The notes beneath the pieces were generated by a model. It saw nothing but the letters and a program-made list of their open reading frames with translations, searched no databases and had not been told where the DNA came from. Shown here piece after piece: positions 10,124-18,967 of a DNA stretch of 64,000 nt. Made by a program: the position numbers and the translations under genes. Source of the DNA: Pseudomonas palleroniana. GTDB lineage: Bacteria; Pseudomonadota; Gammaproteobacteria; Pseudomonadales; Pseudomonadaceae. Where the stretch lies: positions 1 through 64,000 of the forward strand of contig NZ_PYWX01000010.1 of NCBI RefSeq assembly GCF_003031675.1. The letters are read 5' to 3'. Every line of letters starts with the position of its first letter. Position 1 is the first letter of the stretch.

Positions 10124-10274
10124 GTTCTGCGGCATGATGGTGCCGGACGGTGTTTGCGCCCAGCCTGTGAGGCGGCCAGAATAACCGTCCAGTGCGACCG
10201 AATTCGGGCGCCCACCATTCTCAGGCCATCGCCGCTCCCGTGGCAGGCGATGGCTGTGCTTTCAAGGAATCAGA

Positions 10275-11648
10275 ATGCCCCAACGTCAAGTCATCAATGC
10301 CTCCGTCAGCCCCAAGGGCAGCCTCGAAACCCTGTCCCAACGTGAAGTGCAACAACTGAGTGAAGCCGGCACCGGCAGCATCTACACCCTGTTCCGCCAA
10401 TGCGCCCTGGCCATCCTCAACACCGGCGCGCATATCGACAACGCCAAGACCATCCTCGACGCCTACAAAGACTTTGAAGTGCGCATCCACCAGCAGGATC
10501 GCGGCGTGCGCCTGGAGCTGCTGAATGCCCCGGCCGACGCGTTCGTTGATGGCGAAATGATCGCGAGCACCCGTGAGATGCTGTTCAGCGCCCTGCGTGA
10601 CATCATCTACACCGAGAACGAGCTGGACAGCCAGCGCATCGACCTGAGCAACTCCCAAGGCATCACCGACTACGTGTTCCACCTGCTACGCAACGCCCGT
10701 ACGCTGCGCGCCGGGGTCGAACCGAAGATCGTGGTGTGCTGGGGCGGCCACTCCATCAACACCGAAGAATACAAATACACCAAGAAAGTCGGACACGAAC
10801 TGGGCCTGCGCAGCCTTGACGTGTGCACCGGCTGCGGCCCGGGCGTAATGAAAGGCCCGATGAAAGGCGCGACCATTTCCCACGCCAAGCAACGCATCAT
10901 CAACGGCCGTTACCTGGGCTTGACCGAGCCCGGCATCATCGCCGCCGAAGCGCCGAACCCGATCGTCAACGAGCTGGTGATCCTGCCGGACATCGAAAAA
11001 CGCCTGGAAGCCTTCGTGCGCGTCGGCCACGGCATCATCATCTTCCCGGGCGGCGCCGGTACGGCCGAAGAGTTCCTGTACCTGCTGGGCATCCTGATGC
11101 ACCCGGACAACCAGGACCTGCCCTTCCCGGTGATCCTCACCGGGCCGAAACACGCCGCGCCCTACCTGGAACAATTGCACGCGTTCGTCGGTGCCACCCT
11201 CGGCGAGGCGGCGCAGAAGCACTACCAGATCATCATCGACAACCCAGCCGAAGTGGCACGGCAGATGACCGCCGGCCTCAAGGCTGTGAAGCAGTTCCGC
11301 CGCGAACGCAACGACGCGTTCCACTTCAACTGGCTGCTGAAGATCGACGAAGGCTTCCAGCGCCCGTTCGACCCGACCCACGCCAACATGGCCAGCCTGC
11401 AACTAAGCCACGCGCTGCCGCCGCATGAACTGGCCGCCAACCTGCGCCGCGCGTTTTCCGGGATCGTGGCCGGCAACGTCAAGGACAAAGGCATCCGCCT
11501 GATCGAACAGAACGGCCCTTACGAGATCCATGGTGACCCGGCCATCATGAAACCGCTGGATGAGCTGTTGAAGGCATTCGTAGCCCAACACCGCATGAAA
11601 CTACCGGGTGGCGCGGCGTATGTGCCGTGTTATCGCGTGGTTCAATAA
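10275..11648 (+). CDS. ppnN: PpnN nucleotide 5'-monophosphate nucleosidase (LOG family)
   Basis: A 457-residue cytosolic enzyme closely resembling E. coli PpnN (YgdH). It has an N-terminal regulatory domain, the central LOG/Rossmann domain with VVCWGGHSI, VCTGCGPGVMKGPMKGA and the catalytic PGGAGTAEEF motif, and a C-terminal domain with RRAFSGIVAGNVK. PpnN cleaves purine and pyrimidine nucleoside monophosphates to base plus ribose 5-phosphate and, in E. coli, is activated by (p)ppGpp. Pseudomonas annotations often call this a decarboxylase or LOG protein; the full-length match supports PpnN. Start ATG 10275 follows CAAGGAATCAGA. Confidence 0.92.
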   Translation: MPQRQVINASVSPKGSLETLSQREVQQLSEAGTGSIYTLFRQCALAILNTGAHIDNAKTILDAYKDFEVRIHQQDRGVRLELLNAPADAFVDGEMIASTREMLFSALRDIIYTENELDSQRIDLSNSQGITDYVFHLLRNARTLRAGVEPKIVVCWGGHSINTEEYKYTKKVGHELGLRSLDVCTGCGPGVMKGPMKGATISHAKQRIINGRYLGLTEPGIIAAEAPNPIVNELVILPDIEKRLEAFVRVGHGIIIFPGGAGTAEEFLYLLGILMHPDNQDLPFPVILTGPKHAAPYLEQLHAFVGATLGEAAQKHYQIIIDNPAEVARQMTAGLKAVKQFRRERNDAFHFNWLLKIDEGFQRPFDPTHANMASLQLSHALPPHELAANLRRAFSGIVAGNVKDKGIRLIEQNGPYEIHGDPAIMKPLDELLKAFVAQHRMKLPGGAAYVPCYRVVQ

Positions 11649-11654
11649 AAAGCT

Positions 11655-11830
11655 GGCTGAGTAATCCGCGCAGCATCGCCACACCCTTGATTTCCACCCG
11701 CGGGCCGGGGTGCGCCAGTTCGGCCACCCCGGCCGTGGTCCAGGGCGCAATGCCCGCGTGGGAAAAGGCGGTCGGTCATATGCTGTATCTCTTTGCAGGC
11801 GTTTTCGGGCATATCGACCGAATAAATCGG
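11655..11830 (-). pseudogene. Possible remnant of a Rid/YjgF-family gene (3' end)
   Basis: Reading the reverse strand, one frame gives APWTTAGVAELAHPGPRVEI followed by KGVAML. This resembles the PARTTVGV...VEIEAVA C-terminus of Rid-family imine deaminases. The matching upstream sequence lies in another frame, and no full gene fits between ppnN and vapB. The similarity is short, so this is tentative. Confidence 0.3.
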
Positions 11831-11907
11831 GCTATGGTTTTTTAACTGTCCCGATCAACTCACACCAGCAGAGCACCTATGGACCAACGGATCTTGTCCT
11901 CCATAAT

Positions 11908-11927
11908 TCCTTACCCTAAGGTAAGGA
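11908..11927. promoter_or_regulatory. Palindromic operator overlapping the vapB ribosome-binding site
   Basis: Perfect 8-bp arms TCCTTACC and GGTAAGGA around CTAA. The right arm contains most of the AAGGAG Shine-Dalgarno of vapB. AbrB-type antitoxins usually bind such palindromes to repress their own operon, so this is the probable VapB/VapBC operator, and it may also hide the ribosome-binding site in a hairpin. Confidence 0.55.
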
Positions 11928-11935
11928 GCATAACG

Positions 11936-12193
11936 ATGGAGATATTCAATATGGCAACCGCCACACTGACCTCAAAAGGGCAAATCACCATTCCGGTCCA
12001 GGTCAGAACAGCCCTGGGCCTGGAAACCGGAGACCGCGTAGAGTTCGTCGAAATGGAAGACGGCCGGTTTTCCATCATTGCCGCCAGCAAAACCGTACAC
12101 GACCTCAAGGGTCTGGTCCGCAAACCTGCCAAGGCGGTCTCGATCGAAGAAATGAACCGCGCCATCGCCACGCAAGGAGCAAAAGCCGGATGA
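11936..12193 (+). CDS. vapB: VapB/MazE-type antitoxin, SpoVT-AbrB domain
   Basis: An 85-residue antitoxin. The swapped-hairpin AbrB DNA-binding domain is evident as ATLTSKGQITIPVQVRTALG and continues LETGDRVEFVEMEDGRF; the C-terminal tail should wrap and inhibit the toxin. ATG 11936 is chosen because AAGGAG ends 7 nt upstream; ATG 11951 (MATATLTSK) is an alternative. The stop overlaps the toxin start as ATGA, the usual coupling in toxin-antitoxin operons. A palindrome at 11908-11927 is the likely autoregulatory site. Confidence 0.88.
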   Translation: MEIFNMATATLTSKGQITIPVQVRTALGLETGDRVEFVEMEDGRFSIIAASKTVHDLKGLVRKPAKAVSIEEMNRAIATQGAKAG

Positions 12194-12585
12194 TCGGCCT
12201 GGATACCAATGTGCTGGTGCGCTACGTCACCCAGGATGACCCCGCGCAATCCCCCAAGGCGTGCGAGTTGATCGAATCGCTCACCACGCTTTCGCCAGGC
12301 TTTGTCGGCCTGGTGTCAGTAGTGGAATTGGTGTGGGTTTTACAAAGCTGCTACCAATGCACCAAAAGTGAATTGGTGACGGTTCTGGAGACGCTGTTGC
12401 GCACCCGCGAATTGATCATCGAACAGGCGGAAATCGTTTGGCAGGCACTGCGGCGATTCATCGCGAGCAAGGCCGATTTTGCCGACTGCCTGATCGAGCG
12501 CTGCGCCCATTCGGCAGGGTGTGAATACACCGCTACATTTGATCTGGATGCAGCCAAGGCCACCGGGATGAAACGCCTGAACTGA
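12190..12585 (+). CDS. vapC: VapC-type PIN-domain ribonuclease toxin
   Basis: A 131-residue PIN-domain protein. The acidic metal-binding residues are in place: D5 (GLDTNVLVRY), E46 (VVELVW), D96/D99 (KADFADCLI) and D118 or D120 (TFDLDAA). VapC toxins cut tRNA or rRNA in a Mg-dependent way and are held inactive by the upstream AbrB-type antitoxin. Translation is coupled through a 4-base ATGA overlap. The RNA target cannot be predicted. The residues look intact, so the pair is probably functional. Confidence 0.9.
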   Translation: MIGLDTNVLVRYVTQDDPAQSPKACELIESLTTLSPGFVGLVSVVELVWVLQSCYQCTKSELVTVLETLLRTRELIIEQAEIVWQALRRFIASKADFADCLIERCAHSAGCEYTATFDLDAAKATGMKRLN

Positions 12586-12655
12586 GCCATCGCGTTGCGG
12601 TAGCGCCCAGGCTTTGGTAAAACCGCAGTCAGACCTGATCAAGAGAAACACTCAC

Positions 12656-13030
12656 GTGCGCAAGCTGCTTTTCGCAATCTTGAGCATGGCCCCAGCACTG
12701 GCCATTGCCGACAGCATCACCTGGCCCGATCTGCCGCAAAGCTGTTTCGTCAGCGGCCGCTCTGCCACCAGCGTAGATGTCGATACGGGCTGTGCGGCCT
12801 TCCTGATCAACGTGAAAGGCAAGGCGGCGGGTACGCCGATCAAACTGGATATCCCGCAGTACGCCTTGCACATCGACGAGGCCACCGGCAAGGAAACGCC
12901 GGTGATCATCATCCAGGCCGAAGAAAACGGCGACATCAAGGCCGTGGGCTATCGGGAGCTGGGCACCGAGCAACTCGGCGCCGCATTGCTGCGTGAGGTT
13001 CGGCTTCTAGGCACCCAGAAGCCGAGCTAG
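12656..13030 (+). CDS. Small secreted protein of unknown function
   Basis: Reading from GTG 12656 gives 124 residues: a signal peptide (RKLLFAILSMAPALAIA, cleavage near residue 19) and a small mature domain with two cysteines that could form a disulfide (QSCFVSG and DTGCAAF). I do not recognise the family. The frame is open further upstream, but those codons lack a signal sequence. The gene is convergent with the small lipoprotein gene at 13038, leaving only 7 bp. Periplasmic location is inferred. Confidence 0.6.
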   Translation: MRKLLFAILSMAPALAIADSITWPDLPQSCFVSGRSATSVDVDTGCAAFLINVKGKAAGTPIKLDIPQYALHIDEATGKETPVIIIQAEENGDIKAVGYRELGTEQLGAALLREVRLLGTQKPS

Positions 13031-13037
13031 CCAAGGC

Positions 13038-13367
13038 TTAGCGAACCCAGCCGCCACCCTGCCAGTGGTAGCCGTCACTACGTTGCACCCAGTGCGGATG
13101 CACATAGCGGTAGCCTTCGCGAACCGGCTCCCAGTGGCCATGCACCGCCACGTAACGCCCGCCCTGCCAACGCCAGTAACCGCGCGACCAGACATAGCCG
13201 TAACGTGCCGGCGGCTCGACCTCGATCACTTGAACTGGCGGCGGTTGCGGCGCAACGACCTCGACATACTCACGTTGTACCGGCCCGCGCTCATGCACCA
13301 CACGCTCTTGCACACACCCGGACGCCGCGACGACGACTGCCGCCAATGCCGCATAACGTAGCAACAT
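13038..13367 (-). CDS. YXWGXW-repeat-like lipoprotein
   Basis: Reading from ATG 13367 gives 109 residues with a lipoprotein signal peptide (MLLRYAALAAVVVAASGC; lipidated Cys18). The mature part starts charged, then a proline stretch (PQPPPVQVIEVEPP), then aromatic repeats of the type YVWSRGYWRWQGGRYVAVHG and HWVQRSDGYHWQGGGWVR. Such W/Y/H/G repeats are typical of YXWGXW-repeat proteins, common small envelope proteins of unknown role. Membrane side cannot be set. Confidence 0.75.
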   Translation of the reverse strand: MLLRYAALAAVVVAASGCVQERVVHERGPVQREYVEVVAPQPPPVQVIEVEPPARYGYVWSRGYWRWQGGRYVAVHGHWEPVREGYRYVHPHWVQRSDGYHWQGGGWVR

Positions 13368-13495
13368 AAAAAATCCTCGGGCGTTATCGCCCCACAAACA
13401 CGCTGAAAATTCCCCCTTCCTGCAGCCTCGCTCCTGCTTGGCTCTGAGTTCTTTTTAACAGGTAGTGTCTGTCGGCGGGCTGAACGGCGGGCGCC

Positions 13496-14392
13496 TTAAG
13501 GCGCGCCAAAACGTTGCACCACGGCTTCGACAAAACGCCGTAGCTTGGCCGTGCGCTGCCGGTTTGCGGTGTAGACCAGGTGCATCGGGCGACTCGGTGC
13601 GTCGAAGGCCGGCAATACACGCACCAACTCGCCTCTGGCCAGCGCCGTACGCAAGAAATCCTCGGGGCCCAGGACAATACCAAAACCATCCAGCGCAGCC
13701 GACATCAAGGCCCGGCTTTCATTGATCCGCAAGCGGCTGGAAACCGCCACCTCGTGAGTGGCCGCACCTTGGTGAAACAGCCATTTGCGATCTGCCGGGC
13801 GCGACCAGTAGGCGTAACCCAGGCATTCATGCTGCTCAAGGTCTGCCGGTATCAGCGGTGTACCGCGTGCCGCGAGGTAAGCCGGTGCCGCGCAGACCAC
13901 CAAGCGATAAGGTGCCAAAGGCCTCGCCGTAAGGCTGGTGGTGGCCAGCGGGCCGATGCGAAAGGCAACCTCATAACCTTCCTCCACCAGGTCGACGAAA
14001 CGGTCTGTCAGGTGCAGGTCGATTTCCACCTCCGGGTGATCACGCAGGAACGCCGTGATCAGTGGCATCAGGCTATAGGAGCCAAACGTTACCGGGGCGG
14101 TGATCCTCAGCTTGCCACGCGGCGTGTCGTTCATGATCTGCGCGAGCGAGTCGGCGGCGTCGGCTTCGGTGAGGATGTGCTTGCAACGCTCGTAGTACGC
14201 ACTCCCCAGTTCCGTCAAGCTTTGCCGGCGTGTGGTGCGGTTAAGCAGGCGCGCCCCCAGGCGCTGTTCCAGCGCGGTGACATGCTTGGCGACCATTTGC
14301 GGCGACATATTCAAACGCTCGGCGGCACGTGCATAGGAGCCCGACTCGGCGGCCATGACAAAGGCGTGCATGCTTGAAAGACGGTCCATCAT
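13496..14392 (-). CDS. LysR-family transcriptional regulator (AaeR/DmlR-like subgroup)
   Basis: A 298-residue LysR-type regulator. The N-terminal HTH (MHAFVMAAESGSYARAAERL, then TALEQRLGARLLNRTTRRQS) is followed by the effector domain (GKLRITAPVTFGSYSLMPLI onward). GGGAG lies 6 nt before ATG 14392. It is divergent from the dehydrogenase at 14491 across 98 bp, so it probably controls that gene; the inducer is unknown. The downstream 3' neighbour on the same strand is the small lipoprotein, about 130 bp away, and need not be co-transcribed. Confidence 0.87.
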   Translation of the reverse strand: MMDRLSSMHAFVMAAESGSYARAAERLNMSPQMVAKHVTALEQRLGARLLNRTTRRQSLTELGSAYYERCKHILTEADAADSLAQIMNDTPRGKLRITAPVTFGSYSLMPLITAFLRDHPEVEIDLHLTDRFVDLVEEGYEVAFRIGPLATTSLTARPLAPYRLVVCAAPAYLAARGTPLIPADLEQHECLGYAYWSRPADRKWLFHQGAATHEVAVSSRLRINESRALMSAALDGFGIVLGPEDFLRTALARGELVRVLPAFDAPSRPMHLVYTANRQRTAKLRRFVEAVVQRFGAP

Positions 14393-14490
14393 TGCCTACT
14401 CCCAGTAACAACATCGACACCAAAACGCTCATTTATCGACATTTGGTTGCCAATCATCATAACCGCTCCCCCGTTCACAGGAGCAAGGAC

Positions 14491-15156
14491 ATGAAGATTG
14501 GCGTAATAGGCGCAGGCTTTATCGGACGGGCCGTGGCCGAGTTGGCCCTGGCCGCCGGGCATGAGGTGATGTTGAGCAACTCCCGCGGCCCGCAAACCAT
14601 GAGCAGCGTGCCCAGCGGTATTCCGGGCGTGCAGGTGGGCAGCGCGGAGGATGCCGCCCGATTTGGTGATGTGGTGCTGGTGGCCATCCCCCTGGAGCAC
14701 TACCGCAGCGTCCCGGCACAATGGCTGGAGGGCAAGGTGGTGATGGACGCCAATAACTACTACCCGAACCGTGACGGGCATATCCCGGCGCTGGACCGCT
14801 TTGAAACCACCACCAGCCGGCTGCTCGCCGAGCACCTGCCGCACGCGCAGGTGGTGAAGGTGTTCAACGCGATATTTGCCCCCGACCTGACCCAGGACGC
14901 TCGCCCCCACGGTGCGTCGGACCGGCGTGCCCTGCCGGTGGCTGCGGACGATGCGGCCGCCAAGGCTCAGGTGATCAGCTTGCTCGACGAACTCGGCTTC
15001 GATGCCGTGGATGCCGGCGGGCTGGATGACAGTTGGCGCTTTGAACGGGGTAAACCCGCGTACTGCATCCCGCTGGATCAGGCGGGCCTGGAAGCCGCGC
15101 TGGCCAAGGCCGAACGTACCGTTGAACTGCCTGCCGTCGAACGCACCCGCCGGTAA
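14491..15156 (+). CDS. NADP-dependent oxidoreductase of the F420:NADPH reductase-like family
   Basis: A 221-residue protein beginning with a Rossmann fingerprint (MKIGVIGAGFIGRAVAELAL). The LSNSRGPQTM segment after the second strand is typical of the NAD-binding F420-dependent reductase-like family. Pseudomonads do not make F420, so the enzyme is presumably a NAD(P)-dependent reductase or dehydrogenase of unknown substrate. ATG 14491 has AGGAG upstream. It is divergent from a LysR regulator and ends just before a bidirectional terminator shared with mqo. Confidence 0.8.
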   Translation: MKIGVIGAGFIGRAVAELALAAGHEVMLSNSRGPQTMSSVPSGIPGVQVGSAEDAARFGDVVLVAIPLEHYRSVPAQWLEGKVVMDANNYYPNRDGHIPALDRFETTTSRLLAEHLPHAQVVKVFNAIFAPDLTQDARPHGASDRRALPVAADDAAAKAQVISLLDELGFDAVDAGGLDDSWRFERGKPAYCIPLDQAGLEAALAKAERTVELPAVERTRR

Positions 15157-15167
15157 ACGCCCGTGCA

Positions 15168-15208
15168 CAAAAAAGCCCGCTGACCGTCACCGGTTCAGCG
15201 GGCTGTTT
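15168..15208. terminator. Bidirectional intrinsic terminator
   Basis: A 10-bp perfect stem AGCCCGCTGA/TCAGCGGGCT with A-rich sequence to the left and TGTTT to the right, placed between the convergent oxidoreductase and mqo genes. It can serve both directions. Confidence 0.85.
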
Positions 15209-15222
15209 ACATCAGGCTTGGC

Positions 15223-16869
15223 TTACAGCGCCAGGTCGGATGCAGGCTTGCTCGGCTCAGCCGCAGGCTTGGCAGCCTCGGTGGCCTTTGGTGCGGCCAG
15301 TTGCGGGATGGCTGGCGGAGGGGTCAGTTGCAGGACGCCAGCCGTGTAGGCCCATTCCTTGGCAACCGCCTCAGGGCTGTCATTCAGCTTGGTACCGTAG
15401 CTCGGTACGATCTGATGCAGCTTGGCCTGCCACTCAGGGGTCGCCACCTTGTCCTTGAACACTTTCTGCAGCACGGTCAGCATGATCGGAGCCGCGGTGG
15501 ACGCGCCTGGCGATGCACCCAACAGGCCGGCGATGGTGTTGTCTTCGGAGCTGACCACTTCGGTACCGAGTTTCAGGACGCCGCCCTGCTCTTCGTCACG
15601 CTTGATGATCTGCACGCGCTGGCCGGCTTGCCACAGGCGCCAGTCTTCTTTCTTGGCGTTCGGGAAGTACTCTTGCAGTGCCTTGAAGCGGTCGTCGTCC
15701 GACAGCATCAGTTGGCCGGCAAGGTACTCGACCAGTGGGTATTCACGAATACCGACTTTGGTCATTGGCCAGATGTTGTGGGTGGTGGTGCTGGTCAGCA
15801 GGTCCAGGTACGAGCCTTCCTTGAGGAACTTGGTCGAGAAGGTTGCAAATGGGCCAAACAGGATCACGCGCTTGCCATCCAGCACGCGGGTGTCCAGGTG
15901 CGGAACCGACATCGGCGGCGAACCTACCGAGGCTTTACCGTAAGCCTTGGCCAGGTGCTGCTCGGCCACGGCTGGGTTATCGGTCACCAGGAACGAGCCA
16001 CCCACTGGGAAACCTGCGTATTCCTTGGCTTCAGGAATACCCGACTTCTGCAGCAGGTGCAGTGCGCCGCCACCGGCGCCGATGAACACGAACTTGGCGT
16101 CGGTTTCAGTCTTGGTGCCGTCTTTCAGGTTTTTGTAGCTCACACGCCACGAACCGTCGGCGTTCTTGGTGATGTCCTGCACTTCGCTCGACAGTTTCAG
16201 GTCGAACTTCGGCGTGGTTTGCAGGTGGGCAACGAACTGGCGGGTGATCTCGCCGAAGTTCATGTCGGTACCGATCGGAGACCAGGTGGCCGCGATTTTC
16301 TGGTTCGGGTCACGCCCTTCCATCATCAGCGGAACCCATTTGGCGATCTGCGCCGGGTCTTCGGAGTACTGCATGCCGGCGAACAACGGGCTCGCCTTCA
16401 GGGCTTCGTAGCGCTTCTTGAGGAACTTGATGTTGTCATCGCCCCACACAAAGCTCATGTGCGGTGTGGAGTTGATGAACGAACGTGGGTTCTTCAGCAC
16501 GCCCTGCTGGACCTGCCAGGACCAGAACTGACGGGAAATCTGGAACGCTTCGTTGATCTCGATCGCTTTCGGGATCTCAACAACGCCGTCCTTGTTTTCC
16601 GGGGTGTAGTTCAGCTCAGCCAGGGCCGAGTGACCGGTACCGGCGTTGTTCCAGCCGTTGGAGCTTTCTTCGGCCACGCCATCAAGACGCTCGACCATCT
16701 CCATCGACCAGCCCGGCTCCAGCTCGTTGAGCCAGACACCCAGGGTCGCACTCATGATGCCGCCGCCGATCAGCAGCACATCGACTTTCTTTGCCTCTTC
16801 CGCTTGAACGGACGTGATCCCCATCGACAAAGCCAGCCCCAGCAGGGCAGTGTTTACTTTCTTAAACAT
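15223..16869 (-). CDS. mqo: Malate:quinone oxidoreductase with signal-like N-terminus
   Basis: A 548-residue FAD enzyme that oxidises malate to oxaloacetate and passes electrons to quinone. The FAD-binding segment is [19 protein letters not shown], and [20 protein letters not shown] is the hallmark of Mqo. Unlike the usual cytosolic-face Mqo, it begins with a typical Sec-like signal ([20 protein letters not shown], then VQA and EEAKK) and ends with an Ala/Pro-rich tail of about 35 residues. This form exists in pseudomonads alongside standard Mqo paralogues. ATG 16869 follows AGGTGCTAC. It is isolated and ends at the shared terminator. Confidence 0.9.
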   Translation of the reverse strand: MFKKVNTALLGLALSMGITSVQAEEAKKVDVLLIGGGIMSATLGVWLNELEPGWSMEMVERLDGVAEESSNGWNNAGTGHSALAELNYTPENKDGVVEIPKAIEINEAFQISRQFWSWQVQQGVLKNPRSFINSTPHMSFVWGDDNIKFLKKRYEALKASPLFAGMQYSEDPAQIAKWVPLMMEGRDPNQKIAATWSPIGTDMNFGEITRQFVAHLQTTPKFDLKLSSEVQDITKNADGSWRVSYKNLKDGTKTETDAKFVFIGAGGGALHLLQKSGIPEAKEYAGFPVGGSFLVTDNPAVAEQHLAKAYGKASVGSPPMSVPHLDTRVLDGKRVILFGPFATFSTKFLKEGSYLDLLTSTTTHNIWPMTKVGIREYPLVEYLAGQLMLSDDDRFKALQEYFPNAKKEDWRLWQAGQRVQIIKRDEEQGGVLKLGTEVVSSEDNTIAGLLGASPGASTAAPIMLTVLQKVFKDKVATPEWQAKLHQIVPSYGTKLNDSPEAVAKEWAYTAGVLQLTPPPAIPQLAAPKATEAAKPAAEPSKPASDLAL

Positions 16870-17353
16870 CTGTAGCACCTATGATAAAACGCCATCCGCC
16901 CCGCCGCCCCTGATCCTGGGCAACCCTCGATCACGCTACGTCAGGCAACGTAACGCGGGGTTCGCACAATCACATGAGGACCGCAGGGTGGGCACACAAG
17001 GCCGATTGGATCGGCCTCACTGTTATGTCCCTTCTGCGCTGACTTCTTATCATTATTGGCTTCAGCTACCTGGGCGACAGCCAACCGCCGGGACGTATAC
17101 GGGTGTACGCACCAGGGCAAGACTAGACCAAGACGGCGCGCAGAATATCACGCTGAACAGTGTTTATGCGTCGTTTGGCCAATTGACAGCTCTAAATCGC
17201 CGGTTTTGGCGCGCGCGTGTCAAGCCTGGCAGGCGCGACGTGGAGTCACAGGGTTGGAACGTTTACGCAAAAGGCTGTTCTAGACAGTTTCGCCGCCGCT
17301 TGCGTAGCATCGACGGCTCTCCTTCGTGCGTTCCATCCACACTAGAGTTACCC
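16870..17353. other. 484-bp divergent intergenic region, mqo / MFS
   Basis: Contains the promoters of two divergent genes. The frame of the MFS gene is open back into this region, but the upstream translation has no protein-like character. I see no strong -35/-10 pair, operator or RNA gene. Confidence 0.5.
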
Positions 17354-18541
17354 ATGACTATCCAGCAAACACCCGGGCATGTGCTGCCCGCGCGTAGCGC
17401 CGCCAAAATGGAAGCGGCCATGGCCGTGGGCGCTTTCGCGATCGGCACCGGCGAATTCGCCATCATGGGCTTGATGCCCGATATCGCCCACAATTTGAAT
17501 TTGAGTGAACCGCAAGTCGGCCACGCCATCAGCGCCTACGCCCTTGGCGTCATGGTCGGCGCCCCACTGCTGGCGATTCTCGGCGCCAAGTTGCTGCGCA
17601 AACACATGTTGCTGTTACTGATGGGCCTGTATGCCCTGGGCAACCTCGCCACCGCCTTCACCCCGACCTTCGGCTCGCTGGTGGCCTTCCGCTTTATCAG
17701 CGGCCTGCCCCACGGCGCCTACTTCGGGATTGCCGCCGTGGTCGCCTCCAGCATGGTGCCCAACGATAAACGCGCCGGCGCGGTCGCCCGCGTGATGATG
17801 GGCCTGACCCTGGCCATGCTGCTGGGCAACCCCATCGCCACCTTCCTCGGCCAGCACCTGGGTTGGCGCTCGGCGTTCGGGCTGGTCAGCGTGATTGCCT
17901 TGTGCACCATCGCACTGGTCTGGCAATTCGTGCCGCACCGCCACGATGAACAACGCAGCGACCCGCGCAAGGAGATGCGCGCGTTCACCAAACCGCAGGT
18001 GTGGATGGCGCTGTCGATTGGCGCCATCGGGTTTGCCGGGATGTTCTGCGTATTCAGCTACCTCGCCCCGACCATGCTCGAAGTGACCCGAGTGTCGCCA
18101 CAGTGGATTCCGTTCGGGCTGGCAGCGTTTGGCGTGGGCGGGATCATCGGCAACATTGCCGGCGGCAAGCTGTTTGATCGCCTGCAGTTTCGTGCGGTGG
18201 GCTTGATATTGGTGTGGTCGATGGCCGTGTTGCTGTTCTTCCCCTTCGCGGCGGCGTCGCTGTGGAGCGTGCTGCTGAGCATGGGATTGGTCGGCACCAT
18301 GGTGGCCTTGGCGGCACCACTGCAGATCCGCCTGATGGACATCGCCCACGAAGCCCCGAGCCTGGCGGCGGCGTCGAATCATGCCGCGTTCAACCTGGCG
18401 AACGCACTGGGGCCGTGGTTCGGCGGCATGGCAATCACGGCGGGTTATGGCTGGACGAGCACCGGCTACATCGGCGCGGCGACCGCGCTGGTCGGCCTGG
18501 GCCTCTACCTCATCGCCCGCCGCATGAAAGGCGGCCACTGA
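17354..18541 (+). CDS. MFS transporter (AraJ/YdhP-like sugar-efflux/drug-export group)
   Basis: A 395-residue, 12-TM inner-membrane protein. The first TM has the conserved FAIGTGEFAIMGLMPDIA and the loop after TM4 reads RFISGLPHGAYFGIAAVVAS, both typical of the AraJ/YdhP/NepI-like MFS branch, whose members export sugars, nucleosides or drugs. Substrate unknown. ATG 17354 is chosen because the membrane domain starts soon after it. It is divergent from mqo and followed by a REP unit. Confidence 0.83.
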   Translation: MTIQQTPGHVLPARSAAKMEAAMAVGAFAIGTGEFAIMGLMPDIAHNLNLSEPQVGHAISAYALGVMVGAPLLAILGAKLLRKHMLLLLMGLYALGNLATAFTPTFGSLVAFRFISGLPHGAYFGIAAVVASSMVPNDKRAGAVARVMMGLTLAMLLGNPIATFLGQHLGWRSAFGLVSVIALCTIALVWQFVPHRHDEQRSDPRKEMRAFTKPQVWMALSIGAIGFAGMFCVFSYLAPTMLEVTRVSPQWIPFGLAAFGVGGIIGNIAGGKLFDRLQFRAVGLILVWSMAVLLFFPFAAASLWSVLLSMGLVGTMVALAAPLQIRLMDIAHEAPSLAAASNHAAFNLANALGPWFGGMAITAGYGWTSTGYIGAATALVGLGLYLIARRMKGGH

Positions 18542-18551
18542 AACGCCAACG

Positions 18552-18577
18552 GTGGGAGGGGGCTTGCTCCCGAGAGC
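18552..18577. repeat. Single REP unit
   Basis: One copy of GTGGGAGGGGGCTTGCTCCC followed by GAGAGC, between the convergent MFS gene and the small lipoprotein gene. There is no inverted mate nearby. Confidence 0.85.
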
Positions 18578-18617
18578 AGTGGGCCAGTCAACGCACTAAC
18601 GGCTGACCCCGCCCTCC

Positions 18618-18839
18618 TCAATCATCATGCAACAACCCCGACCCATACTCCCCATAACTGCTCCCCAGCCCACTGCCGCCAAAATTCATCTTGGCGGCTT
18701 TGCTCGGGCTGTGGTCACCAAACGCCTGGCATCCGCCCGAGAAGCACGGGTCGCTGCTCACGCCGGACGACCCGGACGAACACGCGCTCAACAGCAACGT
18801 GCCTGTAACCATCACGATTTTGACGAGGTTCGAGATCAT
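18618..18839 (-). CDS. Small lipoprotein
   Basis: A 73-residue protein: MISNLVKIVMVTGTLLLSAC forms a lipoprotein signal with lipidated Cys20, followed by a Ser/Gly-rich tail (GSSGVSSDPCFSGGC) with two further cysteines that could pair. It is small but well formed. The leader upstream of its start (18840-18960) resembles a second copy at 20540-20650. Function unknown. Confidence 0.7.
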   Translation of the reverse strand: MISNLVKIVMVTGTLLLSACSSGSSGVSSDPCFSGGCQAFGDHSPSKAAKMNFGGSGLGSSYGEYGSGLLHDD

Positions 18840-18960
18840 GTTTTCAGTTCCCTGTGGGCTGGAGGCGCGTGGGTCCTCTCTTGAAGAGGATCGTAGACTT
18901 CAAAGGCACGGGGAATGATGAAATTTCACTGCGCGACAGCAGGGGTTCAGGTTGCCGCCT
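18832..18960 (-). repeat. Leader repeat, copy 1 (structured RNA candidate)
   Basis: This copy covers the start and 5' leader of the small lipoprotein. It shares GTTTTCAGTT, TCTTGAAGAG, CGTAGAC and the GGGTTC...TGCCGCCTT end with 20540-20650. A hairpin TCCTCT-CTTGA-AGAGGA lies at its centre. The other copy has GGTTCT/AGAGCC at the same place, so the stem is kept although its bases differ. Confidence 0.5.
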
Positions 18961-18967
18961 TCGCTAT

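Noticed and set aside
15301..16875. 524-codon open frame antisense to mqo
   Set aside because: His/Gln/Arg-rich shadow translation; Mqo on the other strand is complete.
16814..17353. Extended N-terminus of the MFS gene starting inside mqo
   Set aside because: Upstream codons lack any membrane or family pattern; ATG 17354 starts the conserved MFS sequence.
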